DNA of 16,645 nucleotides from Bacteroidales bacterium. Its GTDB lineage: Bacteria > Bacteroidota > Bacteroidia > Bacteroidales > UBA932. A program made the translations under genes and the position numbers. Below are positions 8,370 through 15,582 of this stretch, piece by piece. The stretch is from contig JAFZFL010000174.1 in assembly GCA_017555925.1 (NCBI GenBank), forward strand, positions 1 through 16,645, read 5' to 3'. The notes beneath the pieces are model-generated. The model made no database searches. It was not told where the DNA came from and saw nothing but the letters and a program-made list of their open reading frames with translations. The number at the start of each line of letters is the position of its first letter. Positions within the stretch are counted from its first letter, which is position 1.

Positions 8370-9666
8370 GAGTTTGGTGAATAAGGAGAGCAAACTTGCG
8401 GTAATAGGTTTGGGGTATGTAGGTCTGCCTCTTGCTTTGGAGTTTGCCGGCAAGTTGAAAGTGATTGGTTATGATATAAATGAAGAGAGACTTCAAAAAA
8501 TGCGTGAAGGCTCTGATCCTTGTGGGGAGCTTGCGGATGAAGCATTTGAAGGAAAAGATATAGAGTTTACCTCCTCTCTTGATGTTCTGGGACAGGCAAA
8601 CTTTTATGTTGTGGCGGTTCCAACTCCTATTGATGAGCATAACAAGCCCGATCTGTCGCCGTTGGTTGGAGCAACAAAAACTGTTGCAAAGGTATTGAAG
8701 AGAGGTGATTATGTTGTATATGAATCAACTGTTTATCCGGGTTGTACAGAGGAGGATTGTTTGCCTCTGCTTGAAAAGATCAGCGGTCTCAAAGTTGGAG
8801 AGGATTTTAAGATAGGATACTCTCCAGAGCGTATCAATCCTGGAGAGAAGGTTCATACATTGCCAAATACCATAAAGATAGTATCTGGTTGTGACAGTGA
8901 GTCGTTGGACACCATTGCAAAAGTTTATGAACTGGTTGTAAGGCCAGGTGTTCACAGGGCACCAAGCATAAAGGTGGCAGAGGCTGCAAAAATTATTGAG
9001 AATACACAGCGTGATGTAAATATAGCCTTGATGAATGAGCTTTCAATAATTTTTGGACGTATTGGAATAAACACATACGATGTGCTTGAGGCGGCAGGAA
9101 CAAAATGGAACTTTTTGAAATTCTATCCCGGACTTGTAGGAGGGCACTGTATAGGTGTTGACCCTTACTATCTTGTGCATAAGGCTGCCCAGAAAAAGTA
9201 CCATCCGCAGATAATATCCGCAGGACGTTTTATAAATGATACAATGGGCGGGTATATAGCAAAGAAGCTTGTAAAGAGACTCATCTCATTGGGGGTTGGA
9301 AGTATGGATGCCAGATTTCTTGTGCTGGGAATTACCTTTAAGGAGAATGTGGCAGACATAAGAAATACCAAGGTAATGGATATAGTCAATGAACTGAAGG
9401 ATTATGGATGCAGTGTGGACATTACAGATTCAAGGGCAGATAAAGATGAAGTGAGCAGGGAGTATGGCGTTGGCCTGGTAGATTTTGATAAGTTACAGAA
9501 GAGTCACTACGATGCGGTAATAGTGGCTGTTGCCCATGATGAATATAAAGAGTTGGACGAGGAGTTCTATAAATCGCTTATGAGGGATATGCCTAATGGG
9601 GTACTTGCCGATATTAAAGGTTTGTACAGAAACCGTATAAAAGAGTTGAATTACTGGAGCCTGTAA
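8362..9666 (+). CDS. UDP-N-acetyl-hexosamine 6-dehydrogenase (WbpA/WbpO/TviB type)
   Basis: This cytosolic NAD-dependent UDP-sugar dehydrogenase (434 residues from this start) oxidises C6 of a UDP-HexNAc to the uronic acid. GLGYVGLP at 16-23 is the Rossmann motif, VPTPID the middle-strand motif, YESTVYPGCTEEDC (about 120-133) and SPERINPG the substrate-binding segments, ENTQRDVNIA the domain-linking helix, and GLVGGHCIGVDPYYL carries the catalytic cysteine, Cys263. The overall pattern is closest to TviB/WbpO. Given its neighbours the substrate is most likely UDP-GlcNAc, giving UDP-GlcNAcA for WlbA. UDP-GalNAc cannot be excluded. The ATG at 8362 gives MYKSLVNKE, resembling other Bacteroidales starts. 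An ATG at 8353 would add MIR. Either way the start overlaps the upstream gene's end by 8 or 17 bp. Confidence 0.92.
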   Translation: MYKSLVNKESKLAVIGLGYVGLPLALEFAGKLKVIGYDINEERLQKMREGSDPCGELADEAFEGKDIEFTSSLDVLGQANFYVVAVPTPIDEHNKPDLSPLVGATKTVAKVLKRGDYVVYESTVYPGCTEEDCLPLLEKISGLKVGEDFKIGYSPERINPGEKVHTLPNTIKIVSGCDSESLDTIAKVYELVVRPGVHRAPSIKVAEAAKIIENTQRDVNIALMNELSIIFGRIGINTYDVLEAAGTKWNFLKFYPGLVGGHCIGVDPYYLVHKAAQKKYHPQIISAGRFINDTMGGYIAKKLVKRLISLGVGSMDARFLVLGITFKENVADIRNTKVMDIVNELKDYGCSVDITDSRADKDEVSREYGVGLVDFDKLQKSHYDAVIVAVAHDEYKELDEEFYKSLMRDMPNGVLADIKGLYRNRIKELNYWSL

Positions 9667-9678
9667 TTATTAGTAGCT

Positions 9679-10296
9679 ATGAGTCGGACAGAGAATTCAA
9701 ATGAGGACTATTTTGCTCATCCTACGGCAGTTATAGATGAGGGCTGCAATATAGGTGCAGGCAGCAGAATATGGCATTTTTCCCATATAATGGAAGGTTC
9801 CGTTTTAGGTGAGAATTGCAATATAGGACAGAATGTGGTTATATCACCGGGTGTGGTTCTGGGAAGGAATGTGAAGGTGCAGAACAATGTGAGTGTTTAT
9901 ACAGGAGTTACCTGTGAAGATGATGTGTTTCTTGGCCCATCCTGTGTTTTCACTAATGTAATCAATCCGAGAAGTGCGGTAAACAGAAGAGACCAGTATG
10001 CTTCTACCCATGTTGGAAAAGGTGCAACTATAGGTGCAAATGCAACAATAGTGTGTGGCCATGATATTGGAGAGTATGCCTTTATTGGTGCTGGGGCTGT
10101 GGTTACCAAAAGTGTCCCTCCTTATGCAATGCTTGTTGGCAATCCGGCGCGTTTGAGAGGATGGATGAGCCGTAACGGTTGCAAATTGAAGTTTGACGGA
10201 AGTGGTAATGCAGAGCCGGCTTATGCTGTATGCAGCGAGACGGGAGAAAAATATGAGCTATTTGGAGGTGAAGTTAAATTTTTAGGAAAAGAGTAA
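9679..10296 (+). CDS. wbpD: UDP-GlcNAc3NA 3-N-acetyltransferase (WbpD/WlbB-type, left-handed beta-helix)
   Basis: This 205-residue acetyl-CoA-dependent transferase acetylates the 3-amino group to give UDP-2,3-diacetamido-2,3-dideoxy-glucuronate. Hexapeptide repeats of the left-handed beta-helix run from about residue 14 to 155. They include [24 protein letters not shown], matching WbpD/WlbB over its length with the active-site His of the RIWHFSH segment, [38 protein letters not shown], and [30 protein letters not shown], ending with the VGNPAR motif. The C-terminal 45 residues or so ([11 protein letters not shown] onward) lie outside the helix and include [13 protein letters not shown], a short tail found in some relatives. 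It starts 12 bp after the dehydrogenase gene and ends 1 bp before the beta-barrel gene. Members of this family act as trimers. Confidence 0.9.
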   Translation: MSRTENSNEDYFAHPTAVIDEGCNIGAGSRIWHFSHIMEGSVLGENCNIGQNVVISPGVVLGRNVKVQNNVSVYTGVTCEDDVFLGPSCVFTNVINPRSAVNRRDQYASTHVGKGATIGANATIVCGHDIGEYAFIGAGAVVTKSVPPYAMLVGNPARLRGWMSRNGCKLKFDGSGNAEPAYAVCSETGEKYELFGGEVKFLGKE

Positions 10297-10297
10297 G

Positions 10298-10963
10298 ATG
10301 ATTTTAAAAAGATGCTTTAAAACAACAGTTTTGCTTTCTGTATGCCTGTTGGTTCATTCAACTCTTTCGGCTCAGATAGCAGGAGAGCCGCTTAAGTCGG
10401 CCAAAAGATTCTACCGGATAGCAAAAACGGAGGGAAACCGGATAAACGTTAAAGTAAACTCCCTTTTACTTGTGGGTATTGTAAATCCGGCTGTTGAGTT
10501 TAAGGTAATGAAACATTTTACTCTGCAGACAGAGGCTTTTGGGGCGTTTTATACTACCGATTTTTTGGGCACAGGCAAACCCTTTGTACTTGGAGCAGGT
10601 TTTCTTGAGTTCAGATACTATCCAAGAGTAGCCTTCAGTGGCTTTTATCTGGCTCCAAATGTGGGATATGGAGTTTACAAGCTGAATAAAGGTTTGGTGT
10701 TGAGGTATACCGACACATATAAAAATGACAGTTTTCAGGTTGGAAGTAATGTTATGGCTGGTATAACCATTGGTTACCAATGGAATATAGATAATCACTG
10801 GTCGCTTGAAGTTACGTGGGGTGGAGGATTCCAGCACTCTGTGTATCAGGGATTCAGCAGAAAGAGCAAAGATGAGCCATACGTTATGTATGTAGACCGC
10901 AACGCAAGCGCAGAGTGGCCGCCGCTATATAAAGGAGGTCTCTTTTTAGGCTATAGATTTTAA
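10298..10963 (+). CDS. Predicted outer-membrane beta-barrel protein, DUF3575-like
   Basis: This is a 221-residue exported protein of unknown function. Residues 1-25 form a signal peptide (basic MILKRCFK, a hydrophobic core, cleavage likely after LSA before Gln26). The mature part alternates polar and aromatic residues in the manner of transmembrane beta strands: VKVNSLLLVGIVNPAVEF, FTLQTEAFGAFY, GAGFLEFRYYPR, GFYLAPNVGYGVY, GSNVMAGITIGYQW, WSLEVTWGGGF. It ends in GYRF, with a terminal aromatic residue as in outer-membrane proteins. The pattern (KVNSLLL, EFRYYP, ITIGYQW, LEVTWGGG) resembles DUF3575 proteins of Bacteroidota; this assignment is from memory and less certain than the barrel prediction. 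It lies 1 bp after the acetyltransferase gene and 25 bp before rfbA, so it is almost certainly co-transcribed with cytosolic sugar enzymes. No enzymatic motif was seen. Confidence 0.75.
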   Translation: MILKRCFKTTVLLSVCLLVHSTLSAQIAGEPLKSAKRFYRIAKTEGNRINVKVNSLLLVGIVNPAVEFKVMKHFTLQTEAFGAFYTTDFLGTGKPFVLGAGFLEFRYYPRVAFSGFYLAPNVGYGVYKLNKGLVLRYTDTYKNDSFQVGSNVMAGITIGYQWNIDNHWSLEVTWGGGFQHSVYQGFSRKSKDEPYVMYVDRNASAEWPPLYKGGLFLGYRF

Positions 10964-10988
10964 TGATTTTTATCCCGACAGATAGATT

Positions 10989-11876
10989 ATGAAAGGAATT
11001 GTTTTGGCAGGAGGTTCAGGAACACGTTTGTACCCTATAACCAAAGGGGTAAGCAAGCAGTTGTTGCCGGTATTTGACAAACCTATGATATATTATCCCG
11101 TTTCTGTGCTTATGCTGGCAGGTATAAGGGATATTCTTATTATTACAACTCCAGATGATGCTCCGGCATTCCAACGTCTGCTTGGAGATGGATCTGATTA
11201 TGGAATTAACCTCTCTTATGCAGTACAGCCACGTCCGGAGGGCTTGGCTCAGGCATTCATTATAGGAAAAGATTTTATTGGCAACGACAGTGTCTGTCTT
11301 GTTCTGGGAGACAATATCTTCTATGGAAGCGGATTTACAGCAAAACTTAGGGAAGCTGTGTCAGATGCGGAGAATAGGGGATTGGCTACAATTTTCGGTT
11401 ATTGGGTAAGTGATCCGCAAAGATATGGTGTGGCTGAATTTGATTCTGATGGCAAATGTCTGGGTATAGAGGAGAAGCCTCAGAATCCAAAATCAAACTA
11501 TGCTGTTGTAGGACTCTATTTTTATCCGAATAAGGTAGTGGGTGTTGCTGAAAATGTTAAGCCGTCGGGAAGGGGAGAGTTGGAGATAACTTCTGTAAAT
11601 CAGAGTTTTCTGGAGAGTGATGAGTTGAAGGTACAGCTTTTGGGCAGGGGATTTGCCTGGTTGGATACCGGAACGCACGACTCTTTGAGTGAGGCTTCTA
11701 CATTTATAGAGGTTATTGAGAAGCGTCAGGGTTTGAAGATTGCATGTCTTGAAGCGATTGCTTACAGATACGGCTGGATAACTGAGGAGAAGCTCAGGGA
11801 GGTTGCAGCTCCAATGATAAAGAATCAGTATGGTCAATATCTTATAAATCTGATAGAGAGAACAAAGGTAGAGTAG
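10989..11876 (+). CDS. rfbA: Glucose-1-phosphate thymidylyltransferase
   Basis: This 295-residue enzyme joins glucose-1-phosphate and dTTP to make dTDP-glucose, committing glucose to dTDP-rhamnose. The nucleotidyltransferase signature [20 protein letters not shown] spans 8-27 (Arg13 and Lys23/Gln24 are substrate-binding positions in the family), followed by [28 protein letters not shown] (80-90), and [10 protein letters not shown] with the metal-binding Asp108. [26 protein letters not shown] and the C-terminal [10 protein letters not shown] complete the RmlA pattern. Length is normal. It is followed by rfbC after 2 bp and rfbD after a further 5 bp, forming a rhamnose block. No promoter was recognised in the 25 bp before it, so it probably depends on the upstream operon promoter. 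Confidence 0.97.
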   Translation: MKGIVLAGGSGTRLYPITKGVSKQLLPVFDKPMIYYPVSVLMLAGIRDILIITTPDDAPAFQRLLGDGSDYGINLSYAVQPRPEGLAQAFIIGKDFIGNDSVCLVLGDNIFYGSGFTAKLREAVSDAENRGLATIFGYWVSDPQRYGVAEFDSDGKCLGIEEKPQNPKSNYAVVGLYFYPNKVVGVAENVKPSGRGELEITSVNQSFLESDELKVQLLGRGFAWLDTGTHDSLSEASTFIEVIEKRQGLKIACLEAIAYRYGWITEEKLREVAAPMIKNQYGQYLINLIERTKVE

Positions 11877-11878
11877 TT

Positions 11879-12466
11879 ATGGAGGTAATAAAGACAGCTT
11901 TGGATGGTGTGGTTATAATAGAACCAAGAATATTTGGAGATTCAAGAGGCTACTTCTTTGAAAGCTTCAATCAGAAAGAGTTTGCAGAGAAGGTGTTGGG
12001 CTTGGAGTATGATCATGCCGAAGGTTCTCATTTTGTGCAGGATAATGAGAGCAGAAGCTGCTATGGCGTTGTTAGGGGACTCCATTTTCAGAAGCCGCCA
12101 CATGCTCAGGCAAAGCTTGTAAGAGTTATTGAGGGCAGGGTGTTGGATGTTGCTGTTGATATCAGAAAAGGCTCTCCTACATACGGCAAACATGTGGCTG
12201 TAGAACTGTCGGGAGAAAATCATAAGCAACTCTATATACCAAGGGGTTTTGCCCACGGCTTTTCTGTATTGAGTGAAGTGGCAGTTCTGCAGTATAAGTG
12301 CGATAATATGTATGCTCCCAATTCAGAGGGCGCTATAATCTGGAATGATAAAAACTTGGCAATAGAGTGGGGGATAGAGCCTCACAAGGTGGTATTGAGT
12401 GAGAAGGATATGAAACACATGGGATTTGCAGAACTTGACTCTCCTTTTGATTATAATGTAAAATAG
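11879..12466 (+). CDS. rfbC: dTDP-4-dehydrorhamnose 3,5-epimerase
   Basis: This 195-residue cupin-fold epimerase inverts C3 and C5 of dTDP-4-keto-6-deoxyglucose. EPRIFGDSRGYFFESFNQ (15-32) is the family's N-terminal substrate segment. NESRSCYGVVRGLHFQ (56-71) contains the catalytic His69. KLVRVIEGRVLDVAVDIRKGSPTYG (79-103) and PRGFAHGFSVLSE form the jelly roll. The catalytic Tyr145 is in the segment CDNMYAP, and the WNDKNLAIEW segment contributes Asp157, which pairs with the histidine. Length is typical of RmlC (180-195 residues). The ATG at 11879 lies 2 bp after the rfbA stop, so translation is probably coupled. Its substrate is normally made by RfbB, which is not encoded in this window. Confidence 0.97.
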   Translation: MEVIKTALDGVVIIEPRIFGDSRGYFFESFNQKEFAEKVLGLEYDHAEGSHFVQDNESRSCYGVVRGLHFQKPPHAQAKLVRVIEGRVLDVAVDIRKGSPTYGKHVAVELSGENHKQLYIPRGFAHGFSVLSEVAVLQYKCDNMYAPNSEGAIIWNDKNLAIEWGIEPHKVVLSEKDMKHMGFAELDSPFDYNVK

Positions 12467-12471
12467 GTGTT

Positions 12472-13464
12472 ATGTGCAGAATACTTGTAACAGGTGCTAA
12501 TGGACAGTTGGGTAGCTGGATGTGCAATCTGGCTGGGGAAGATGATAATTTTATCTTCTCCGATTTGTTGGAGAGCCAGGATTTGTCGGCAGGCAGGAGG
12601 AGTGTGCGCCGATATGAGAGTCTCGATATTACCGATGCCAAGGGTGTGGATTCTCTTGTAAGAAGAGAGGATATAAAGGTTATTGTAAATTGTGCAGCAT
12701 ATACCAATGTAGATGGAGCAGAGGATAATTATGATCTTGCGGAGGCTTTGAATGCTACGGCTGTAAGGAATTTGGCAGAGTCGGTGAAGGGCGTTGGAGG
12801 TTTGCTTGTGCATATATCGACCGATTATGTCTTTGGCGGCAACAAATGCAATACTCCCTGCACGGAGGAGACTCCTGCAAATCCTACAGGTATATATGGA
12901 GTTACAAAGTTGCATGGCGAAGACGCTGTTAAGGCGTCCGGTTGTGATTATGTGATAATACGTACGTCGTGGTTATATAGCGAGTATGGCAAAAACTTCC
13001 TTAAGACAATGTTGGATCTTACATCAGATGAGGCTCTGGATGCAAGGGTGGCAGCCGGTAAAACTGCCGGTATTAATGTTGTGATTGATCAGATTGGAAC
13101 TCCTACCTATGCCAAAGATCTGGCAAAAGCCATCTTGCATATAGTTGAAGATTATAATCAATATTTGATGAAGTTGGCAGATTGCTCCAATATGGAACCT
13201 GTTGCAGGGTATCCTAAATGCGGAGTCTACCACTTCTCAAACGAGGGGGTAACATCGTGGTTCGATTTTGCCAGAATGATTGCGGCACTAGCGGGGAACA
13301 ACAATTGTCCTATAACCCCCTGCAGAAGCAGCGAGTTCCCAAGTAAGGTTGTAAGACCAAGCTACTCTGTACTTGACAAGAGTAAAATCAAGCAGAGTTT
13401 TGGTGTAGAGATTCCTTATTGGAGAGACTCATTGGAGAGATGCATCTGCAATCTTAAGAAGTAA
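12472..13464 (+). CDS. rfbD: dTDP-4-dehydrorhamnose reductase
   Basis: This 330-residue short-chain dehydrogenase-fold reductase carries out the last step to dTDP-L-rhamnose. The nucleotide-binding motif TGANGQLGS is at 7-15, VNCAAYTNVDGAE at 72-84, HISTDYVFGG at 114-123 and IYGVTKLHGE at 141-150, giving the catalytic set Thr117, Tyr142 and Lys146. Further motifs are IIRTSWLYSEYGKNF, DQIGTPTYAKDLA and GVYHFSNEGVTSWFDFA. The protein is about 30-40 residues longer than the common 290-300, mainly from an extended loop at about 25-48 and a Cys/Met-containing segment (about 226-245) before GVYHFSN. It is the last gene of the plus-strand run. Its stop codon lies 8 bp from that of the convergent nadE and inside an inverted repeat. 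No rfbB follows it. Confidence 0.95.
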   Translation: MCRILVTGANGQLGSWMCNLAGEDDNFIFSDLLESQDLSAGRRSVRRYESLDITDAKGVDSLVRREDIKVIVNCAAYTNVDGAEDNYDLAEALNATAVRNLAESVKGVGGLLVHISTDYVFGGNKCNTPCTEETPANPTGIYGVTKLHGEDAVKASGCDYVIIRTSWLYSEYGKNFLKTMLDLTSDEALDARVAAGKTAGINVVIDQIGTPTYAKDLAKAILHIVEDYNQYLMKLADCSNMEPVAGYPKCGVYHFSNEGVTSWFDFARMIAALAGNNNCPITPCRSSEFPSKVVRPSYSVLDKSKIKQSFGVEIPYWRDSLERCICNLKK

Positions 13465-13476
13465 TGTCTCCATTAC
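13461..13476. repeat. Perfect inverted repeat across the two convergent stop codons
   Basis: GTAATG-TCTC-CATTAC is a six-base-pair stem with a four-base loop. It contains the TAA of rfbD (13462-13464) and, on the other strand, the TAA of nadE (13473-13475). No T-run follows on either strand, so it does not look like a classical intrinsic terminator. It could still mark 3' ends of the convergent transcripts or be chance, as part of the symmetry comes from the two stop codons. Confidence 0.5.
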
Positions 13477-15428
13477 AGCATCTCAAGCTCTTCCATCCAT
13501 ACTCTTGAGCAGGCATCGCTCGGCATCTGCCACTCTCCGCGTGGCGATAGCCCTACACTGCCAACTTTAGGGCCGTCGGGAAGACAACTTCTCTTGAACT
13601 GCATATTAAAGAAGCGTCTGATGCAGGTTGTAAGCCATTTTTTAATGGTAATATCGTCATACACTCCGGCAAAGCTCCCTTTGGCAAGGAAGTATATTTT
13701 CTCTGGAGATGCGCCGTGTCTCAATAGATGGTAAAGGAAGAAGTCGTGCAGCTCATATGGCCCTACAAGGTCTTCTGTCTTCTGTTTGATATTGCCCTTT
13801 TCATCGGCAGGAATAAGCTCCGGACTAATAGGGGTATCAACTATATCAAGCAGGGTCTTGCCGGTGTGCTCATCACTTCTATATTTTGCAACCCATGAAA
13901 CCAGATATTTTACAAGAGTCTTTGGTATATCTGCGTTTACTCCATACATGCTCATGTGGTCACCATTATATGTGGCCCATCCCAAAGCAAGTTCGGAGAA
14001 GTCGCCCGTTCCAATTACCATACCGTTTATCTGGTTTGAAATATCCATAAGTATTTGGGTGCGTTCACGTGCCTGGGCATTCTCATAAACAACATTATGG
14101 TTTGTCACATCATGACCTATATCCTTGAAGTGCTGGATGCAGGCCTCTTTTATAGGTATCTCCCTAAATGTTACACCCAATGAATTTATAAGGTCTACAG
14201 CATTGTTGTATGTGCGGTCTGTTGTTCCAAAACCGGGCATAGTCACTGCAACAATACCGCTGCGTGGGATTTTAAGGGCATCAAAAGTCTGTACCGCAAC
14301 AAGCAGCGCCAATGTTGAGTCCAATCCTCCCGATATTCCTATAACAGCATTTTTGCAATTTGTGTGCACCATTCTTTTTGCAAGTCCGGCAACTTGAATG
14401 TTGAAAATCTCCTCACACTCCTTATCCATCTCCTCACCTTTTGGAACAAATGGGAGCGCGTCATATACTCTTCCAATTGAGGAGTCCGACTCTTCATTTA
14501 TATCATTTCCAATCTTTACAATTCTATACTCCCGTTCACTCAGATTGTTGTAAAACCCATTCACCATTCTGTCGTGATCGAGATATTCAATATCTATATC
14601 GCTTATGATAAGCTGCTCCTCCATTGTAAAACGTGGCGACTCTGCCAATATCTTTCCATTTTCTGCAATAACTGCATTTCCTGCAAATACAGAGTCGGTA
14701 GAGGATTCTCCAAATCCAGCAGATGCATATACGTATCCCGACAGACATCTTGCAGACTGATTGGCAATGAGATTTTTAATGTATTCATATTTCCCTATCT
14801 CTTCTGTATTGGCTGCTGTGTTGAAAATGATTTGAGCCCCATTTTGGGTATGATATGAACTTTGTGGAATTGTTGCCCAAAGATCAGAAGATATTTCAAC
14901 ACCAAAAGTGATTTTTGCACTGCCGTTGGCCGCAGACTGATTGTAGCTGTTTTGTCTGAATATGAGGTCTGCACCCATAGGAACCTCTTGACCGCAAACA
15001 GTTATTGTATCATCATTAAGTTGCCATGCCGGAGTAAACCACCTTGTTTCATTTGACTCTCTTTTATTTGTCAGGTAATGTTTTGGCACTACTCCATAAA
15101 TCTCTCCCTGACCAAATACCACAGCCGCATCAATCAGCTGGTTGCCACTATTGAGCGGCATACCCAATATAACTGTAATATTCAGATCTGAAGTCTCTCC
15201 CAAAAGTTGCGAAAGAGACTCTTGGGCGCTCTCTAAAAGTTTTGCCTGATGGAACAGATCACCGCAACTGTATGCTGTAACTGCGAGTTCTGGGAATACT
15301 ATAATTTCAACACCTTTACTCTCTGCAATTTTTATCTGCGATATAATATGCTCTGTATTATATATACAATCTGCTACCTTTACCTGTGGAACTGCAGCTG
15401 CAACCTTAATGAAGCCAAAATCTGCCAT
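13473..15428 (-). CDS. nadE: NAD+ synthetase of the glutamine-dependent two-domain type, glutaminase Cys replaced by Ser
   Basis: This 651-residue cytosolic enzyme makes NAD+ from nicotinic acid adenine dinucleotide, ATP and a nitrogen donor. Residues 1-280 form a nitrilase-type glutaminase domain and about 330-651 the NAD synthetase domain. The synthetase half is intact: the PP-loop SGGLDST (366-372), MPGFGTTDRT (398-407), GTGDFSELALGW (473-484), then MYGVNADIPKTLV. In the glutaminase half, Glu47 (FPEL) and Lys116 (VPKHYL) are present. The nucleophile position in the family motif GVEICEDLW reads GVEISSDLW, so Ser180 (codon TCT, 14889-14891) replaces Cys, and EFYEKRWF reads ESNETRWF. It may therefore use free ammonia. 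I chose the ATG at 15426-15428 (MADFGFIKVAAAVP) as in homologues; an in-frame ATG ten codons upstream (15458) lies almost at the predicted transcription start. Confidence 0.93.
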   Translation of the reverse strand: MADFGFIKVAAAVPQVKVADCIYNTEHIISQIKIAESKGVEIIVFPELAVTAYSCGDLFHQAKLLESAQESLSQLLGETSDLNITVILGMPLNSGNQLIDAAVVFGQGEIYGVVPKHYLTNKRESNETRWFTPAWQLNDDTITVCGQEVPMGADLIFRQNSYNQSAANGSAKITFGVEISSDLWATIPQSSYHTQNGAQIIFNTAANTEEIGKYEYIKNLIANQSARCLSGYVYASAGFGESSTDSVFAGNAVIAENGKILAESPRFTMEEQLIISDIDIEYLDHDRMVNGFYNNLSEREYRIVKIGNDINEESDSSIGRVYDALPFVPKGEEMDKECEEIFNIQVAGLAKRMVHTNCKNAVIGISGGLDSTLALLVAVQTFDALKIPRSGIVAVTMPGFGTTDRTYNNAVDLINSLGVTFREIPIKEACIQHFKDIGHDVTNHNVVYENAQARERTQILMDISNQINGMVIGTGDFSELALGWATYNGDHMSMYGVNADIPKTLVKYLVSWVAKYRSDEHTGKTLLDIVDTPISPELIPADEKGNIKQKTEDLVGPYELHDFFLYHLLRHGASPEKIYFLAKGSFAGVYDDITIKKWLTTCIRRFFNMQFKRSCLPDGPKVGSVGLSPRGEWQMPSDACSRVWMEELEML

Positions 15429-15462
15429 ATATTTTATCTTATTGAAAATGTTATGCAATCAA

Positions 15463-15470
15463 CAAAAATA
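15463..15470 (-). promoter_or_regulatory. Candidate -7 element for nadE
   Basis: On the minus strand this reads TATTTTTG, an exact TAnnTTTG match. Transcription would start near 15456, giving a leader of nearly 30 nt to the ATG at 15428 and almost none to the upstream in-frame ATG at 15458. No TTG or TTTG lies at the expected -33 distance, so the assignment rests on one element. Confidence 0.4.
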
Positions 15471-15504
15471 GTAAAATGATGGTTAAATTGTACTAAAATT
15501 AATA

Positions 15505-15512
15505 TAATTTTG
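15505..15512 (+). promoter_or_regulatory. Candidate -7 element for the dipeptidase-like gene
   Basis: TAATTTTG matches TAnnTTTG exactly and would give a leader of about 65 nt before the ATG at 15583. The nearest upstream TTG (15488-15490) is 14 bp away, closer than usual. This element and the nadE one point away from each other with 34 bp between them, so the two divergent promoters would overlap in their upstream parts. The remainder of the 154-bp gap is AT-rich and has no other feature I can support. Confidence 0.4.
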
Positions 15513-15582
15513 TAGGTGGAATCCATTATCTACAAAATGATTATTCACTTACTATTTAAATATTAACGTAAAATCCAATATA

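Noticed and set aside
10298..10963. Lipoprotein reading of the beta-barrel gene, using Cys16 in the signal peptide
   Set aside because: The residues before Cys16 (LSV) do not form a good lipobox, whereas LSA-Q at 23-26 is a normal signal peptidase I site and the mature part starts sensibly there.
6094..13464. Capsule or O-antigen locus acquired as a mobile island
   Set aside because: No glycosyltransferases, Wzx/Wzy, transposases or integrases are present, and the codon style looks like that of the flanking housekeeping genes; this is a precursor operon, with no visible sign of transfer.
15429..15458. Ten-codon N-terminal extension of NadE from an upstream in-frame ATG
   Set aside because: Homologues begin at the MADFGFIKVAAAVP segment, and the candidate -7 element at 15463-15470 would place the transcript start almost on the upstream ATG, leaving no leader.
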